A DNA stretch of 64,000 bases from an uncultured Lentisphaerota bacterium. GTDB lineage: Bacteria > Verrucomicrobiota > Kiritimatiellia > CAIQIC01. The stretch is from assembly GCA_903889245.1 (NCBI GenBank), contig CAISWQ010000016.1, positions 62,001 through 126,000 of the forward strand. Direction: 5' to 3'. The notes under the pieces are model-generated. The model saw nothing but the letters and a program-made list of their open reading frames with translations, ran no database searches and was not told the origin of the DNA. Shown here piece after piece: positions 7,488 to 16,558 of this stretch (position 1 is its first letter; each line of letters opens with the position of its first letter). Made by a program: the position numbers and the translations under genes.

Positions 7488-8612
7488 TTGAACGGTTCGG
7501 CATTTTTTGAGGCTGCATGGCAGTTTGCGTTGGTCACGGGGATCAGCTTTCTCGTGCTCACCTTGCTGGCCAGCCTGATCCGTTTCTACCAGTTGCAACA
7601 CCCAACGTTGCTGATGCCAGCCGAGGCCATCAGTGATGCCACGCGTTTTGCAGCCCAAGTCGCGGCGCGGCTCGGCACCGCCTACCGCCTGCCTGTTCCG
7701 TTCTGTATCCTGATGATTCAGGGTCCCGCGCTCACTGACGCCGCGCGCCGCGAGGAACTGTTGGCGGTGCTGCGGCAGCAGGCCCGCCACACCGATGTCC
7801 TCCTGCCCCTGGATGCTGACACGGCCGGCCTGCTGGTGGATGGTCCGCGACGTTCCGCAGAGGGTGTGATTGAACGCCTGCAGGCAGCAACCACCAACCT
7901 GGGTGGCGTACGCATCGGTGGCGCCTCGTGCCCGGAAAATGGCACCCGGGCACAGGCGCTCCTGGACGCCGCGCGCGCCGCTCTGCCAACCACGGCCTTG
8001 GGTTGGAGCCTGACCGCACCAGCCGCCACCGAGGCCACCGCTGTGGCGCGCGACGAGGAGTCCGTGGGACAGGATGCCTGGCTGGATAACCTGACCGGCG
8101 TACTGAAACCGGAACGGCTGAACCGCCTGATGTCCAAATTCGTGGCGCGCTATCGGCGCGAGGGTTCACCGGTATCCATGATCTATTTCGATGTGGATTA
8201 TCTCGGTCGCTATAACGATCACTATGGCCACGAGGCGGGTGATGAGATCCTGCGCGGCATCGGCAAACTGCTGCAGCAATGCCTGCGCGAGGGCGATTTG
8301 ATCGGGCGCACGATGGGCGATGGCTTCATCGCGCTGCTGGATACACAGCCGGCGAATGCGCTCAAGGTGGCCCAGCGCCTCGCCAACCAGATCAAGCGCG
8401 CCACGTTCACCTCGGGCGGCTTCACGCTGAAGGTGACGGTCAGCGGCGGCGTCGCCGGCTATCCTGACCACGGCCGCACCGCAGCGGTCATCCACGACGC
8501 GGCGCACGCGGCGCTGCGCGCGGCGCAGGAGGGGGGCCGCAATCAGTGCCTGCTGTTCGAGGCCTCGATGCGTACCTACCAGCAACTCAACCGCGGACCG
8601 GACGAATTCTGA
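7488..8612 (+). CDS. Membrane-anchored protein with two GGDEF-like domains, degenerate
   Basis: The 374-residue protein has one membrane helix at about 14-32. Residues about 50-165 show a weak GGDEF-like fold pattern, and residues about 205-370 are a clear GGDEF domain containing FDVDYLGRYNDHYGHEAGDE. The signature motif is MGDGF at 276-280 instead of GGDEF, so the first Gly and the Glu are lost. Diguanylate cyclase activity is therefore doubtful, and a GTP- or c-di-GMP-sensing or scaffolding role is possible. The likely start is the TTG at 7488; no ATG lies nearby in frame and the ribosome-binding site is weak. It ends one base before pdxJ and may be co-transcribed with it. Confidence 0.7.
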   Translation: MNGSAFFEAAWQFALVTGISFLVLTLLASLIRFYQLQHPTLLMPAEAISDATRFAAQVAARLGTAYRLPVPFCILMIQGPALTDAARREELLAVLRQQARHTDVLLPLDADTAGLLVDGPRRSAEGVIERLQAATTNLGGVRIGGASCPENGTRAQALLDAARAALPTTALGWSLTAPAATEATAVARDEESVGQDAWLDNLTGVLKPERLNRLMSKFVARYRREGSPVSMIYFDVDYLGRYNDHYGHEAGDEILRGIGKLLQQCLREGDLIGRTMGDGFIALLDTQPANALKVAQRLANQIKRATFTSGGFTLKVTVSGGVAGYPDHGRTAAVIHDAAHAALRAAQEGGRNQCLLFEASMRTYQQLNRGPDEF

Positions 8613-8613
8613 C

Positions 8614-9354
8614 ATGCAACAGCGACTCAAGCTGGGCGTGAACATTGACCACGTGGCGACCATCCGCCAGGCGCGCGGCACGGATTATCCCGACCTGCTG
8701 GAGGCGGCGCACTGTTGCGAGGCCGCTGGTGCGGACGGCGTCACCATCCATCTGCGCGAGGACCGGCGACACATCCAGGATGCCGATGTCTGGCGGCTGC
8801 GTCGCAAGTGCCGGTTGCCGATCAACCTGGAAATGGCGAACGCGCCCTCCATCGTCCGCATCGCGCTCGCCGTGAAACCTGCCGAGGTCTGCCTCGTGCC
8901 GGAGCGCCGCCAGGAATTGACGACCGAGGGCGGGCTGGATGTGCTGGGCCAGTTCGCCAGTATGCGGCGCACGGTGGCGCGCCTGCGCGACGCCGGCATC
9001 GTCGTCAGCATTTTCATCGAGCCGAGCGAGCGCCAGTTGGCCGCCGCCGCGCAACTCGGCGCGCCGGTGGTCGAGTTGCATACCGGCGCCTACGCCAACG
9101 CTCGCGGCGCACACCAACAACGCGAACTGCGCCGCCTCCTGCGCGCAGCCGCTTTCGCACACGGCCTCGGCCTGCAGGTCAACGCCGGCCACGGCATCAA
9201 CCTGGAGAACATCGGCGGCATCCTGCAACTGCCGTGGCTCGACACGCTGAACATCGGCCACAGCATTGTGGCGCGCGCCATTTTCTGCGGCTTGAAGCAG
9301 GCGATCCGCGAGATGCGCGCCGCGCTGCGGCCCTACCGGCGAGGCGCGTGTTGA
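8614..9354 (+). CDS. pdxJ: Pyridoxine 5'-phosphate synthase
   Basis: The 246-residue protein matches PdxJ over its full length. Residues 6-19 (KLGVNIDHVATIRQ) are the family's N-terminal signature, followed by conserved blocks such as TIHLREDRRHIQD, ELHTGAYA and NAGHGINLEN. PdxJ condenses 1-deoxy-xylulose 5-phosphate with 3-amino-2-oxopropyl phosphate to make pyridoxine 5'-phosphate in the cytoplasm. The ATG is one base after the preceding stop. The following acpS and nnr genes are tightly packed, so pdxJ-acpS-nnr is probably one operon. Confidence 0.95.
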   Translation: MQQRLKLGVNIDHVATIRQARGTDYPDLLEAAHCCEAAGADGVTIHLREDRRHIQDADVWRLRRKCRLPINLEMANAPSIVRIALAVKPAEVCLVPERRQELTTEGGLDVLGQFASMRRTVARLRDAGIVVSIFIEPSERQLAAAAQLGAPVVELHTGAYANARGAHQQRELRRLLRAAAFAHGLGLQVNAGHGINLENIGGILQLPWLDTLNIGHSIVARAIFCGLKQAIREMRAALRPYRRGAC

Positions 9355-9389
9355 AGCGCCGCCGCCCAGTCGCGGCCCGCGCCGCGGGT

Positions 9390-9785
9390 GTGCTCGGCAT
9401 CGGCGTGGATCTGACCGAGAACGAGCGGATGCGCGCCACGCTCAAACGCTGGTCGCGCCATTTCAAAAACCGCGTCTTCCGCCCGGAGGAGCAGGCCTAT
9501 TGCGATTCCTGCTCGCAGCCCTGGCGGCATTACGCCGGCCGGTTCGCCGTCAAGGAGGCCGTCAGCAAGGCGTTCGGCACCGGCATCGGCGACGCGCTTG
9601 GCTGGCTGGATATCGAGGTTGTGCGCGCCGCCAACGGCGCGCCGGCGGTCGCGCTGCACGGCGCGGGCGCACGGCTCGCGCGGCGGCGCGGCGTGCGGCA
9701 GATTCTCATCAGCCTTTCCCATACGCGGCACTATGCCGTGGCGCAGGCGCTCCTCGTGGGCGCGACAACAGGAGACATGTCATGA
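9390..9785 (+). CDS. acpS: Holo-[acyl-carrier-protein] synthase
   Basis: The 131-residue protein transfers the 4'-phosphopantetheine arm of CoA to acyl carrier protein. LGIGVDLTENERM at the start and FAVKEAVSKAFGTG in the middle are the two conserved magnesium/CoA blocks of AcpS. I chose the GTG at 9390 because it gives the usual family start (LGIGVD). A TTG at 9351 overlapping the pdxJ stop would add 13 basic residues and cannot be excluded. The stop overlaps the nnr start by four bases (ATGA), which points to translational coupling. Confidence 0.9.
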   Translation: MLGIGVDLTENERMRATLKRWSRHFKNRVFRPEEQAYCDSCSQPWRHYAGRFAVKEAVSKAFGTGIGDALGWLDIEVVRAANGAPAVALHGAGARLARRRGVRQILISLSHTRHYAVAQALLVGATTGDMS

Positions 9786-11347
9786 AAGTCGTCAGCGTGG
9801 CGCAGATGCGCGAACTGGACCGGCGCGCGGCCGAAGAATTCAACATCCCCAGCGAGGAACTGATGGATCGCGCCGGCGACGGCGTCGCCGAGATCGTCGA
9901 GCGCCTCGCCGGCGGCGCCGGGTTCCGCGCCCCGTTCATCCACCTCATCGCCGGCCGCGGCAACAACGGTGGCGATGCGTTCGCCGCCGCGCACTACCTC
10001 AAGGTCGAGGGCTTCGACTGCGAGGTCTGGATCGCGGGCGCCAAGGGCGACATCCAGGGCGACGCCCTCAAGTTCATGAGCCGTGCCCGCCAATCCGGCG
10101 TGCCGATCCACGAAATGCCGACGAAGGAGGATTGGGACGCCGCCGAGTCCATCGGCGCCGACATCATCGTGGATGGCATCCTCGGCATCGGCGCGACCGG
10201 CCCGGTGCGCGGCCCCGCCATCGGCGCGATTCAGTACATCAACGGCTGCAGCCATCAGGCGCTCGTCGTCGCCATTGACGTGCCCTCCGGCCTCAACGCC
10301 GATACCGGTCAGGCCGAGGGCGAGTCCGTCATCGCTGACGTGACCGCGACCATCGGCCTGCCCAAACTCGGCCTGCTGGACCCCGCCGCTCTGGAGTACA
10401 TCGGCACGCTCGATGTCGTGGATATCGGCATCCCGCCGAACGTGGTCGCCGAAGTGCAGAGCGAGACGGAATTGGCGTTGATCCATCGCAGCGAGTTGAT
10501 GCCGATGCTGCCGCGCCGGTCGCGCGCCGCGCACAAGGGCACCTTCGGCCGCGTGGTGCTGATCGGTGGCGCGCGCGGTTTCAGCGGCGCGATCACGCTG
10601 GCCGCCCGCGCGGCCGTGCGCAGCGGCGCCGGGCTCGTCCAGTGCCTCGTGCCACAGGGCATCGCGCCTGTGGTCGCCGGCCAGGCGCTGGAGGCGATGG
10701 TCTTCGGTGTCGAGGAAACCGAGAACGGCTCCATCGCGGCCAATGCCTGGCGCGCGATTGAACCCATGCTCGAAAAAGCCGATGCCATCCTGCTCGGCCC
10801 CGGCCTCACCTTCCACAAGGACAGCTTCGTGCTGGTCCGCAATCTGGTCCGCGCCGCCGAGGTGCCCTATGTGCTCGACGCCGACGCGCTCAACGCGCTC
10901 GAGGGCCAGCCGCATCTGTTGACCAAGTCGCGCGCGCCGATGGTCCTGACGCCGCACCCCGGCGAGATGGCGCGCCTCTTCGGCCAGACGGTCGAGCAGG
11001 TGCAAGGCGACCGGCGCGGCGTCACTGTGGCCGCGGCCAAATACACCAATGCCACGGTGGTCCTCAAGGGCGCCGGCACGCTCGTAGCCCAGAACGACCA
11101 GCCGTTGGCGGTCAACCTGACCGGCAATCCCGGCATGGCGACCGGCGGCGCGGGCGATGTCCTCGCTGGTTTGCTGGTGGCCTTGCTCGGACAGGGGCTC
11201 AAACCGTTCGACGCGGCACGGCTGGCCGTTTATCTCCACGGCCGCGCCGGCGATCAAGTGGCGCTCCACAAATCACAGGCTGGCTTGAGCGCCGGTGACC
11301 TGGCCGACGAGTTGCCGTTCGCGTTCCGCGACCTCGCGATCCGGTGA
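9782..11347 (+). CDS. nnr: Bifunctional NAD(P)H-hydrate repair enzyme
   Basis: The 521-residue protein fuses an N-terminal NAD(P)H-hydrate epimerase (YjeF_N, about 1-220, with GRGNNGGDAFAAA and DVPSGLNADTG) to a C-terminal ADP-dependent dehydratase. The dehydratase (about 235-515) carries HKGTFGRVVLIGG, TPHPGEM and NPGMATGGAGDVLAG. It repairs hydrated NADH and NADPH in the cytoplasm. Length and domain order are standard for bacterial Nnr. It is the last gene of the pdxJ-acpS-nnr group and converges on the alpha-galactosidase gene with only 6 bases between the stops. Confidence 0.95.
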   Translation: MKVVSVAQMRELDRRAAEEFNIPSEELMDRAGDGVAEIVERLAGGAGFRAPFIHLIAGRGNNGGDAFAAAHYLKVEGFDCEVWIAGAKGDIQGDALKFMSRARQSGVPIHEMPTKEDWDAAESIGADIIVDGILGIGATGPVRGPAIGAIQYINGCSHQALVVAIDVPSGLNADTGQAEGESVIADVTATIGLPKLGLLDPAALEYIGTLDVVDIGIPPNVVAEVQSETELALIHRSELMPMLPRRSRAAHKGTFGRVVLIGGARGFSGAITLAARAAVRSGAGLVQCLVPQGIAPVVAGQALEAMVFGVEETENGSIAANAWRAIEPMLEKADAILLGPGLTFHKDSFVLVRNLVRAAEVPYVLDADALNALEGQPHLLTKSRAPMVLTPHPGEMARLFGQTVEQVQGDRRGVTVAAAKYTNATVVLKGAGTLVAQNDQPLAVNLTGNPGMATGGAGDVLAGLLVALLGQGLKPFDAARLAVYLHGRAGDQVALHKSQAGLSAGDLADELPFAFRDLAIR

Positions 11348-11353
11348 TGCATC

Positions 11354-13351
11354 TCAAGGTTTGGCGGGCCAGACGCGGATGAGCACCCCACCCCGCCGCG
11401 GCACGCCGGCCTCGAAGCCCTGCTCAAAAACGCCGAGGTCCTGCTGCCGCCAGAGATCACGCACGCGCTGCTTGCCCTGCAAACCAAGTTCGCTCCACAC
11501 GGCCTTCACGCGCGCCGGCACCACGCCGCGATTGAACAAGCCGATCGCCTTGGAACCATCGGCCATGTCCTTGATCATGATGAACGTTTTCTTGCCGACC
11601 GGCACCACGCGCCCACACTGGCCGAGTTCGTCCTGGTCCACCTCGAGCACTTCCGGATTGCAGAGCACGTTCAGTGTGAACGGATCGAGCTGGCCCATGT
11701 CGCCGCTATAGAACAGCGGCGCGGCACTCATGCACCAGAGGCTCATGAACGCGTACTGCTCGCTCGGCGTCAGCGGGCACGGGTGCGCCAGCTCAAACGT
11801 GCCGCGCCGCGTCTGCGTGCCGATCATGCCGATCTGGATGTAGTCGGGATCGTTCCACGCGCCGGGCTTGGACCACTCGCGATGCTCGGCGTTCTTCAGC
11901 GCCACCTCGAAGACGCGGTTCAGTTCGAAGCCCAGGTCGCCCGCCGTGCGCCAGCAATGGCCGCCGACCTCCGCGCCCCACTTCCACACGTCGCCCATCC
12001 CGTACTGGCAGAGGTTGAACACGATGTCGCGGTTCTGCTGCTTGAGCAGGTCACCCATCAAGCGATAGGGCTTTTGCATCGCGGCGAGGTCGGGTTGCTT
12101 GCCCGCGACGCGGCCATAGGAGCACCAATCATATTTCAGGAAGTCGAAGCCCCAGTCGGCGAACTGCTTCGCGTCCTGCGCCTCGTGACCGAGCGCACCG
12201 CCGAAGCCCGCGCACGTGCTCGCGCCCGGCGAGGTGTAGGTGCCCGCCTTCAGCCCCTTGCCGTGGATGTAGTCGGTCAGCGCCTTCATGTTCGGAAAAT
12301 AGGCGTTGGGCACGATGTTGCCGCTGGCATCACGCTCCGGTCCGACGCGTTTTTCATCCGTCTGATACTTGCTCAAGCCCTTCGCGTTCATCCAGCAGTC
12401 GTCAATGTTAACGTACTGATAGCCCGCGTCGGCCATGCCGCTGGAAACCATCACATCGGCCGCCTGCCGCATCAACTCGTCCGTGATGCGGTTATAATGC
12501 GTGTACCAGTGATTCCAACCCATCGGCGGCGTCAGCGCCAGCGTGTCGCCGATGACGACCTTGAAATTGCGCTCACACTTTCCATGAGCATTCTCCGCAC
12601 GCAACACAACTTGATAGGTCCGATCCGACCGATCCGTCAGATCTCCTGACAGGATGCCTGTGCTTTCATTCAACGAAACGCCCGCCGGCAGATGCTGCGC
12701 GCTGAACTTGATCGGCCGCTCGCCGGTGCATGGAATGCGGTAGAGAAACGGATGCCCCGGCCGCACGCCATAGACACGCGGGCCATTGATGCGCGGCGCG
12801 GCCGGCGCGGGCGGCGTCAGGATGCGCGCCTCCTCGCGCGGCATCGCCACCGCTTCCGGCTTCGCGCCGGTGAACGTGATTTTCGCCTCGGCCCAGTCGG
12901 CGTGGTCGGAGTTGACGCCATCGCCGCCGTCGCCCGCGAGCAGCACCAGCGACTTCACGCCCGCCAGCGGCACGCGCACCGGTTTGGCCGCGTCGCCGCA
13001 CTTCATTGGCCAGCTCTGCCACACTTCGCGGTTGTCGCAGAGAATTTGAAAGTCCACTGAACCTTTACCTTTGCCGGCATGATCATCCACACCGACCTGC
13101 GCGGTGAACTCCACCGCCGCGCCGTCGAGCTGGATATTCAGCACGCTCTCCGCGTGCGTGCCGACGCCGCGCTCGAATTTCTGCCCGACGATCGCCAGCT
13201 CCTGCGTCGTCACCGACCGGTTCGCCACCGCGTGGCCCCACCCGCTCGACATCAGCTTCAGATCCAAATCCGCCAGCCATACCGACTGCGGTTCCGCCGC
13301 CAGCGCCGGCAGCGCGAGCAAACCCAACACCAGCTTCAGCATCGTTTTCAT
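11354..13351 (-). CDS. Secreted GH27 alpha-galactosidase with NPCBM domain
   Basis: The 665-residue protein has a signal peptide (1-19). An NPCBM-type carbohydrate-binding domain follows at about 22-165, with WADLDLKLMSSGWG and FERGVGTHAESVL. Next is a putative Ig-like (He_PIG) domain at about 190-285 with LPAGVSLNESTGILSG. The GH27 barrel starts near 290 at LTPPMGWNHWY. Asp408 in KYDWC is the expected nucleophile and Asp472 in RTAGD the acid/base. The enzyme should release terminal alpha-galactose, or possibly alpha-N-acetylgalactosamine, outside the cytoplasm. The C-terminal beta domain ends at RVWPAKP. The start at 13351 gives a good signal peptide, and palindrome cluster E lies 18 bp upstream. 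Confidence 0.92.
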   Translation of the reverse strand: MKTMLKLVLGLLALPALAAEPQSVWLADLDLKLMSSGWGHAVANRSVTTQELAIVGQKFERGVGTHAESVLNIQLDGAAVEFTAQVGVDDHAGKGKGSVDFQILCDNREVWQSWPMKCGDAAKPVRVPLAGVKSLVLLAGDGGDGVNSDHADWAEAKITFTGAKPEAVAMPREEARILTPPAPAAPRINGPRVYGVRPGHPFLYRIPCTGERPIKFSAQHLPAGVSLNESTGILSGDLTDRSDRTYQVVLRAENAHGKCERNFKVVIGDTLALTPPMGWNHWYTHYNRITDELMRQAADVMVSSGMADAGYQYVNIDDCWMNAKGLSKYQTDEKRVGPERDASGNIVPNAYFPNMKALTDYIHGKGLKAGTYTSPGASTCAGFGGALGHEAQDAKQFADWGFDFLKYDWCSYGRVAGKQPDLAAMQKPYRLMGDLLKQQNRDIVFNLCQYGMGDVWKWGAEVGGHCWRTAGDLGFELNRVFEVALKNAEHREWSKPGAWNDPDYIQIGMIGTQTRRGTFELAHPCPLTPSEQYAFMSLWCMSAAPLFYSGDMGQLDPFTLNVLCNPEVLEVDQDELGQCGRVVPVGKKTFIMIKDMADGSKAIGLFNRGVVPARVKAVWSELGLQGKQRVRDLWRQQDLGVFEQGFEAGVPRRGGVLIRVWPAKP

Positions 13352-13369
13352 CGCCTCATCCTTTCGACT

Positions 13370-13419
13370 CTTCCAACCATTGGAAACGAAAACCCGCGTT
13401 ATTTCCAAGGCTTGGAAAA
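13370..13419. repeat. Phased palindrome cluster E
   Basis: One decayed unit (core TTCCAACCATTGG beginning at 13373) and one perfect unit (core at 13405) are 32 bp apart. The cluster begins 18 bp upstream of the alpha-galactosidase start codon on the minus strand. Confidence 0.85.
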
Positions 13420-13451
13420 CGGTGAAATCCAAGAGGCAGCCGCACGACAGA

Positions 13452-14174
13452 TCAGAGATTTTTCTCGATAATCTTTTTCACAAACGCGGGCATATCCTGC
13501 TGGAGCTCGGCGGATTTCTTTTTGAGCCGGTCATAGACGGCGACCTCATCGCCGGTCCACATCAGGTCCATGCGGCGGATGGGACGCATGGCGATGTGAT
13601 TATAGTTTTCTGGATAAGCCCAGTAGCAGGCGCGGCAAATCGCCGGGTCTTTGCGCTCCTGCCAGTTGGCGCAATGCTCGCACGACCAGGACTTGGCGCG
13701 ATTGGCCGAGCCGCACAGCAGCATGAAGTCGTCAGGATTTTGCGCATGCGTGGCGTCGTCACCAGCAACTTCAAACGGAACGCGATGATCAATCTGTAAA
13801 TCGCGCTCGAGAAAAGTTTCGAGGTAGATGGCACACTTGGGGCCGCGTGTTTGCAGGAGCGCGTGTTTGAGCTCCTTGGTGAAGGCTGTGCGCCCGGCCA
13901 CTTTTCCGAAGCGCGCCCGGCTGGGATCGCCAAAACGATAGGCGGCAACCTTGCGTCCAGCGCCGCCTTCCACCTGGAACATTTCAATGGGTATTCCGTT
14001 TTCCTTCACATCGCGCGCCGCGCGCGGCGGATGGTTATATCCATAGGTGTCCTTGAGTTCCTGTGTGGTGATGAAGCCGTGTTTCAAAATATGCTCGATG
14101 ACGGTGCGCGGACGTTTGGCGGTCACCTGCTGGCAGCGTTTGATGAACGCCTTGGACAGCCGGGGTCGGCTCAT
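13452..14174 (-). CDS. HNH-type restriction endonuclease, putative
   Basis: The 240-residue protein has an N-terminal helix-turn-helix-like segment (about 20-60). Its HNH-type core is DLQIDHRVPFEV at 125-136, where Asp129-His130 would be the catalytic pair. A CEHC...CRAC zinc-binding set follows at 165-183. It overlaps the 3' end of an adenine methyltransferase gene by four bases (ATGA), the usual linkage of a type II restriction-modification pair. The recognition site cannot be read from sequence. GC content looks lower than in the flanking hydrolase genes, consistent with acquisition by transfer. It could instead be a homing-type nuclease, but the pairing favours restriction. Confidence 0.75.
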   Translation of the reverse strand: MSRPRLSKAFIKRCQQVTAKRPRTVIEHILKHGFITTQELKDTYGYNHPPRAARDVKENGIPIEMFQVEGGAGRKVAAYRFGDPSRARFGKVAGRTAFTKELKHALLQTRGPKCAIYLETFLERDLQIDHRVPFEVAGDDATHAQNPDDFMLLCGSANRAKSWSCEHCANWQERKDPAICRACYWAYPENYNHIAMRPIRRMDLMWTGDEVAVYDRLKKKSAELQQDMPAFVKKIIEKNL

Positions 14175-15085
14175 GGACGGGACTCCATGAGGCACAACTG
14201 CTCGCACTTGGTGAAATGGTAAATCATTTTCGGCTGTACCAGTTCAGCGGATAACGCCGGCGAGAGATAGAGCGACTCCACCGTGGCGTCGGTGCGGCCC
14301 AGCAGTGTCGCCTGCGAAGAGCGTCCGGCCTCCAACTCCATATGCGCCAGTTCGAGATGAGCGGGCAGCACCCGGCCGTGGACTTTGTCACCGGTGCGAC
14401 CGTCATAGCTGACGATATAGCGAATTTTTCGGGCGTTAAGCTGCTCCAGCAACTCCACGAATTCGCAGAACTGCACGCTGGCCAGATAACGCGTGTCACG
14501 GTTGCCACACACACCCTGGTACGGCGGATCCATGTACACCAGATCGCGCGGCCGGACCGGCGCGAGCGCGTCGCGATAATTTTTTGAGGAGAAAGTGGTC
14601 TTGCCTTTGAAATAGTAGGAAGCGCCGAAAAGCTGTTCGCGCATGGTGGCGAGCGCCATGCCGCGACGCCGGTTGTCGGGGCTCTGGTTGAACTCGCCAT
14701 CGGCATTGTAGCGCACCGACGCCTTGACGCAACGGGCCAATAGATAAAGGAACAAATCTGGACGACCGGTCAGATTGAAATCGTCGCGCACTTTCTTATA
14801 GAACGCCTTGGGATCGCCAAGTTGGGCGTGCCATAAGGCCGCATATTGGCTGGCCAGTTGCTCGGGCGAATTGACTATGGCATTCCACAAATCCATGAGC
14901 GGCTTATTCAGATCGTTCAGATGAAAACGTTGCGCTCGATTCTGCACCGCGGCCGCCAGCGAGATGGCCGCTGATCCGGCGAACGGCTCGTACAGCGCTT
15001 CAACATGGGCCGGGAAATAACGGAGAATATCCGCGGCCAGATTCCGTTTGCTCCCCTGATAGGGTATGGGATGCGGAACATTCAC
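14171..15085 (-). CDS. Dam-type adenine-N6 DNA methyltransferase
   Basis: The 304-residue protein shows the class-alpha (Dam/DpnM) motif order: PYQGSK at 8-13 and YEPFAGSAAISL for S-adenosylmethionine binding, then DPPY at 186-189 as catalytic motif. Members methylate adenine N6, here presumably to protect the host from the endonuclease encoded directly downstream. The start is the GTG at 15085, since no in-frame ATG precedes the PYQGSK block. AT-richer composition than neighbouring genes suggests horizontal acquisition of the pair. Confidence 0.88.
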   Translation of the reverse strand: MNVPHPIPYQGSKRNLAADILRYFPAHVEALYEPFAGSAAISLAAAVQNRAQRFHLNDLNKPLMDLWNAIVNSPEQLASQYAALWHAQLGDPKAFYKKVRDDFNLTGRPDLFLYLLARCVKASVRYNADGEFNQSPDNRRRGMALATMREQLFGASYYFKGKTTFSSKNYRDALAPVRPRDLVYMDPPYQGVCGNRDTRYLASVQFCEFVELLEQLNARKIRYIVSYDGRTGDKVHGRVLPAHLELAHMELEAGRSSQATLLGRTDATVESLYLSPALSAELVQPKMIYHFTKCEQLCLMESRP

Positions 15086-15134
15086 GGCGGCACTCTATCT
15101 ACTGAATGAGGCGTCTTCAATGCCCTTCTCAAGC

Positions 15135-16394
15135 TCACCGGTAACTGCGCACGGTCTCGAAGAGCGCCAGCAGATTTTCAAGCGGCGTGCGGGCCTGGAT
15201 GTTGTGGATCGAGCAGAAGACAAAGCCGCCGCCGGGCGCGAAGGTCTCGATGCGCTCCTTGACCTGCTCGCGCACCTCGGCGGGCGTGCCGAATGGCAGG
15301 GTCTTCTGCGTATCCACGCCACCACCCCAGAACGTGAGCTTGTCGCCGTAGTTTTTCTTGAGCGTGCGCGCGTCCATGCCGGCGGCGGAGCACTGGACAG
15401 GATTGAGGATATCGAACTCCGCCTCGACGATGCCATCGAGCAGCGGGACGATGCCGCCGCAGCAGTGCATGAAGGTCTTCCAGTTCGTGTGCCGGTGAAT
15501 CCAGCCGTTGACCTTCTGCTGGTAGGGCAAAAACAAATCGCGGTATTGCGCCAGCGACAGGAACGGGCCGTTCTGCGTGCCGAAGTCCGTGCCGTTGGTC
15601 TGGATGACGGCGATTTTGTCGCCGACCGCCGCATGCAGGCGCGCGAGATTTTCAATCGCAAGCTCCGCCTGCCGCTCGAAGACGGCCTTGATGTAGTCGG
15701 GGCGCGTCACGGTGCTGACGTACCACTCCTCGACGTCGCGGATACCCTTGGGGTTCTTCAGAAACGTGGCGGGCACGAGAGCGATGTCGCCGAACGTCAG
15801 TCCGCCGAAGGCGCAGAACAGCGCGCGGTTGGTTTCGCGGTGGAGCCTTTCCGCCATGCGCGCGTAATGCGCGAGTTCGTCGGCGGCGACGGAGCCGAAT
15901 TCTTCGAGGTTGTCGGCGGGATTGAGGTTGTCCTCGTCGAGTGGCGGCTGGCGGATGAGCGCGTCGAAGAAGTAGCCGCCTGCGGGCATCTTGCCGCTCG
16001 GCGGAACGGAACGGTCGTTGCCCGGCCATTGGAGCAGATCGCCGTTGGACTCGAATTGCGTATTGAAGTCCACCGGCACGAGCACGGGCGTGCCGTCGTG
16101 CAACCGCCACTCCTTGAACTCGCGCGCGGGGAATCCGAACATCGTGCCGGTGCCGCAGAGGCAGGCGGTGTCGAGGCCGAGCGCCTCCTGCAAATCCGGC
16201 GCGATCTCGCCGAGCATCTGATAGATCTCGACCACCTTGACCGGCGTGCCGGGCTGGTCCAGCCCGAGAGCCTGCCGCAGTTGAGCGACCATGCTGACGT
16301 GGATGCCGGTCTGGAACCCGCCGCCAAAATCCACCGCCAGCTTGTCGGGCTGCCGATGGTTGATGCTGGCCACAATGCGTTCGCGTGAGGTCAT
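15135..16394 (-). CDS. UroD-superfamily methyltransferase-like protein
   Basis: The 419-residue protein begins MTSRERIVASINHRQPDK, the start typical of UroD/MtaA-like paralogues of PVC bacteria. FMHCCGG in the C-terminal half supplies the His-x-Cys of zinc-containing corrinoid methyltransferases. Conserved family patches include VAVDFGG-like and GTPAEVREQV. It is not the haem enzyme by sequence and shares no close similarity with the copy at 4665-5903. A methyl-transfer role in carbohydrate or aromatic demethylation is possible but unproven. It lies alone between the methyltransferase and the GH2 operon. Confidence 0.75.
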   Translation of the reverse strand: MTSRERIVASINHRQPDKLAVDFGGGFQTGIHVSMVAQLRQALGLDQPGTPVKVVEIYQMLGEIAPDLQEALGLDTACLCGTGTMFGFPAREFKEWRLHDGTPVLVPVDFNTQFESNGDLLQWPGNDRSVPPSGKMPAGGYFFDALIRQPPLDEDNLNPADNLEEFGSVAADELAHYARMAERLHRETNRALFCAFGGLTFGDIALVPATFLKNPKGIRDVEEWYVSTVTRPDYIKAVFERQAELAIENLARLHAAVGDKIAVIQTNGTDFGTQNGPFLSLAQYRDLFLPYQQKVNGWIHRHTNWKTFMHCCGGIVPLLDGIVEAEFDILNPVQCSAAGMDARTLKKNYGDKLTFWGGGVDTQKTLPFGTPAEVREQVKERIETFAPGGGFVFCSIHNIQARTPLENLLALFETVRSYR

Positions 16395-16511
16395 GTATCA
16401 GGCCCTCGCTATTGACGGCCACGACAGCGCGTGGCCCTCCACGTTACGTGACAACCGGCGGGACGCGCCCCGTTCGCGGCCCCGCGAAACCAGCCCTAGC
16501 TCAACACAGCC

Positions 16512-16530
16512 GCGGGGCTGGAAGCCCCGC
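16512..16530. repeat. REP-like hairpin (GCGGGGCTGGA family)
   Basis: An 8-bp stem (GCGGGGCT/AGCCCCGC) is followed by CCAC. It is the simple version of the element inserted in the gene at 4912-4982. Confidence 0.75.
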
Positions 16531-16558
16531 CCACATCGGCCGATCACATTCGCGGCCT

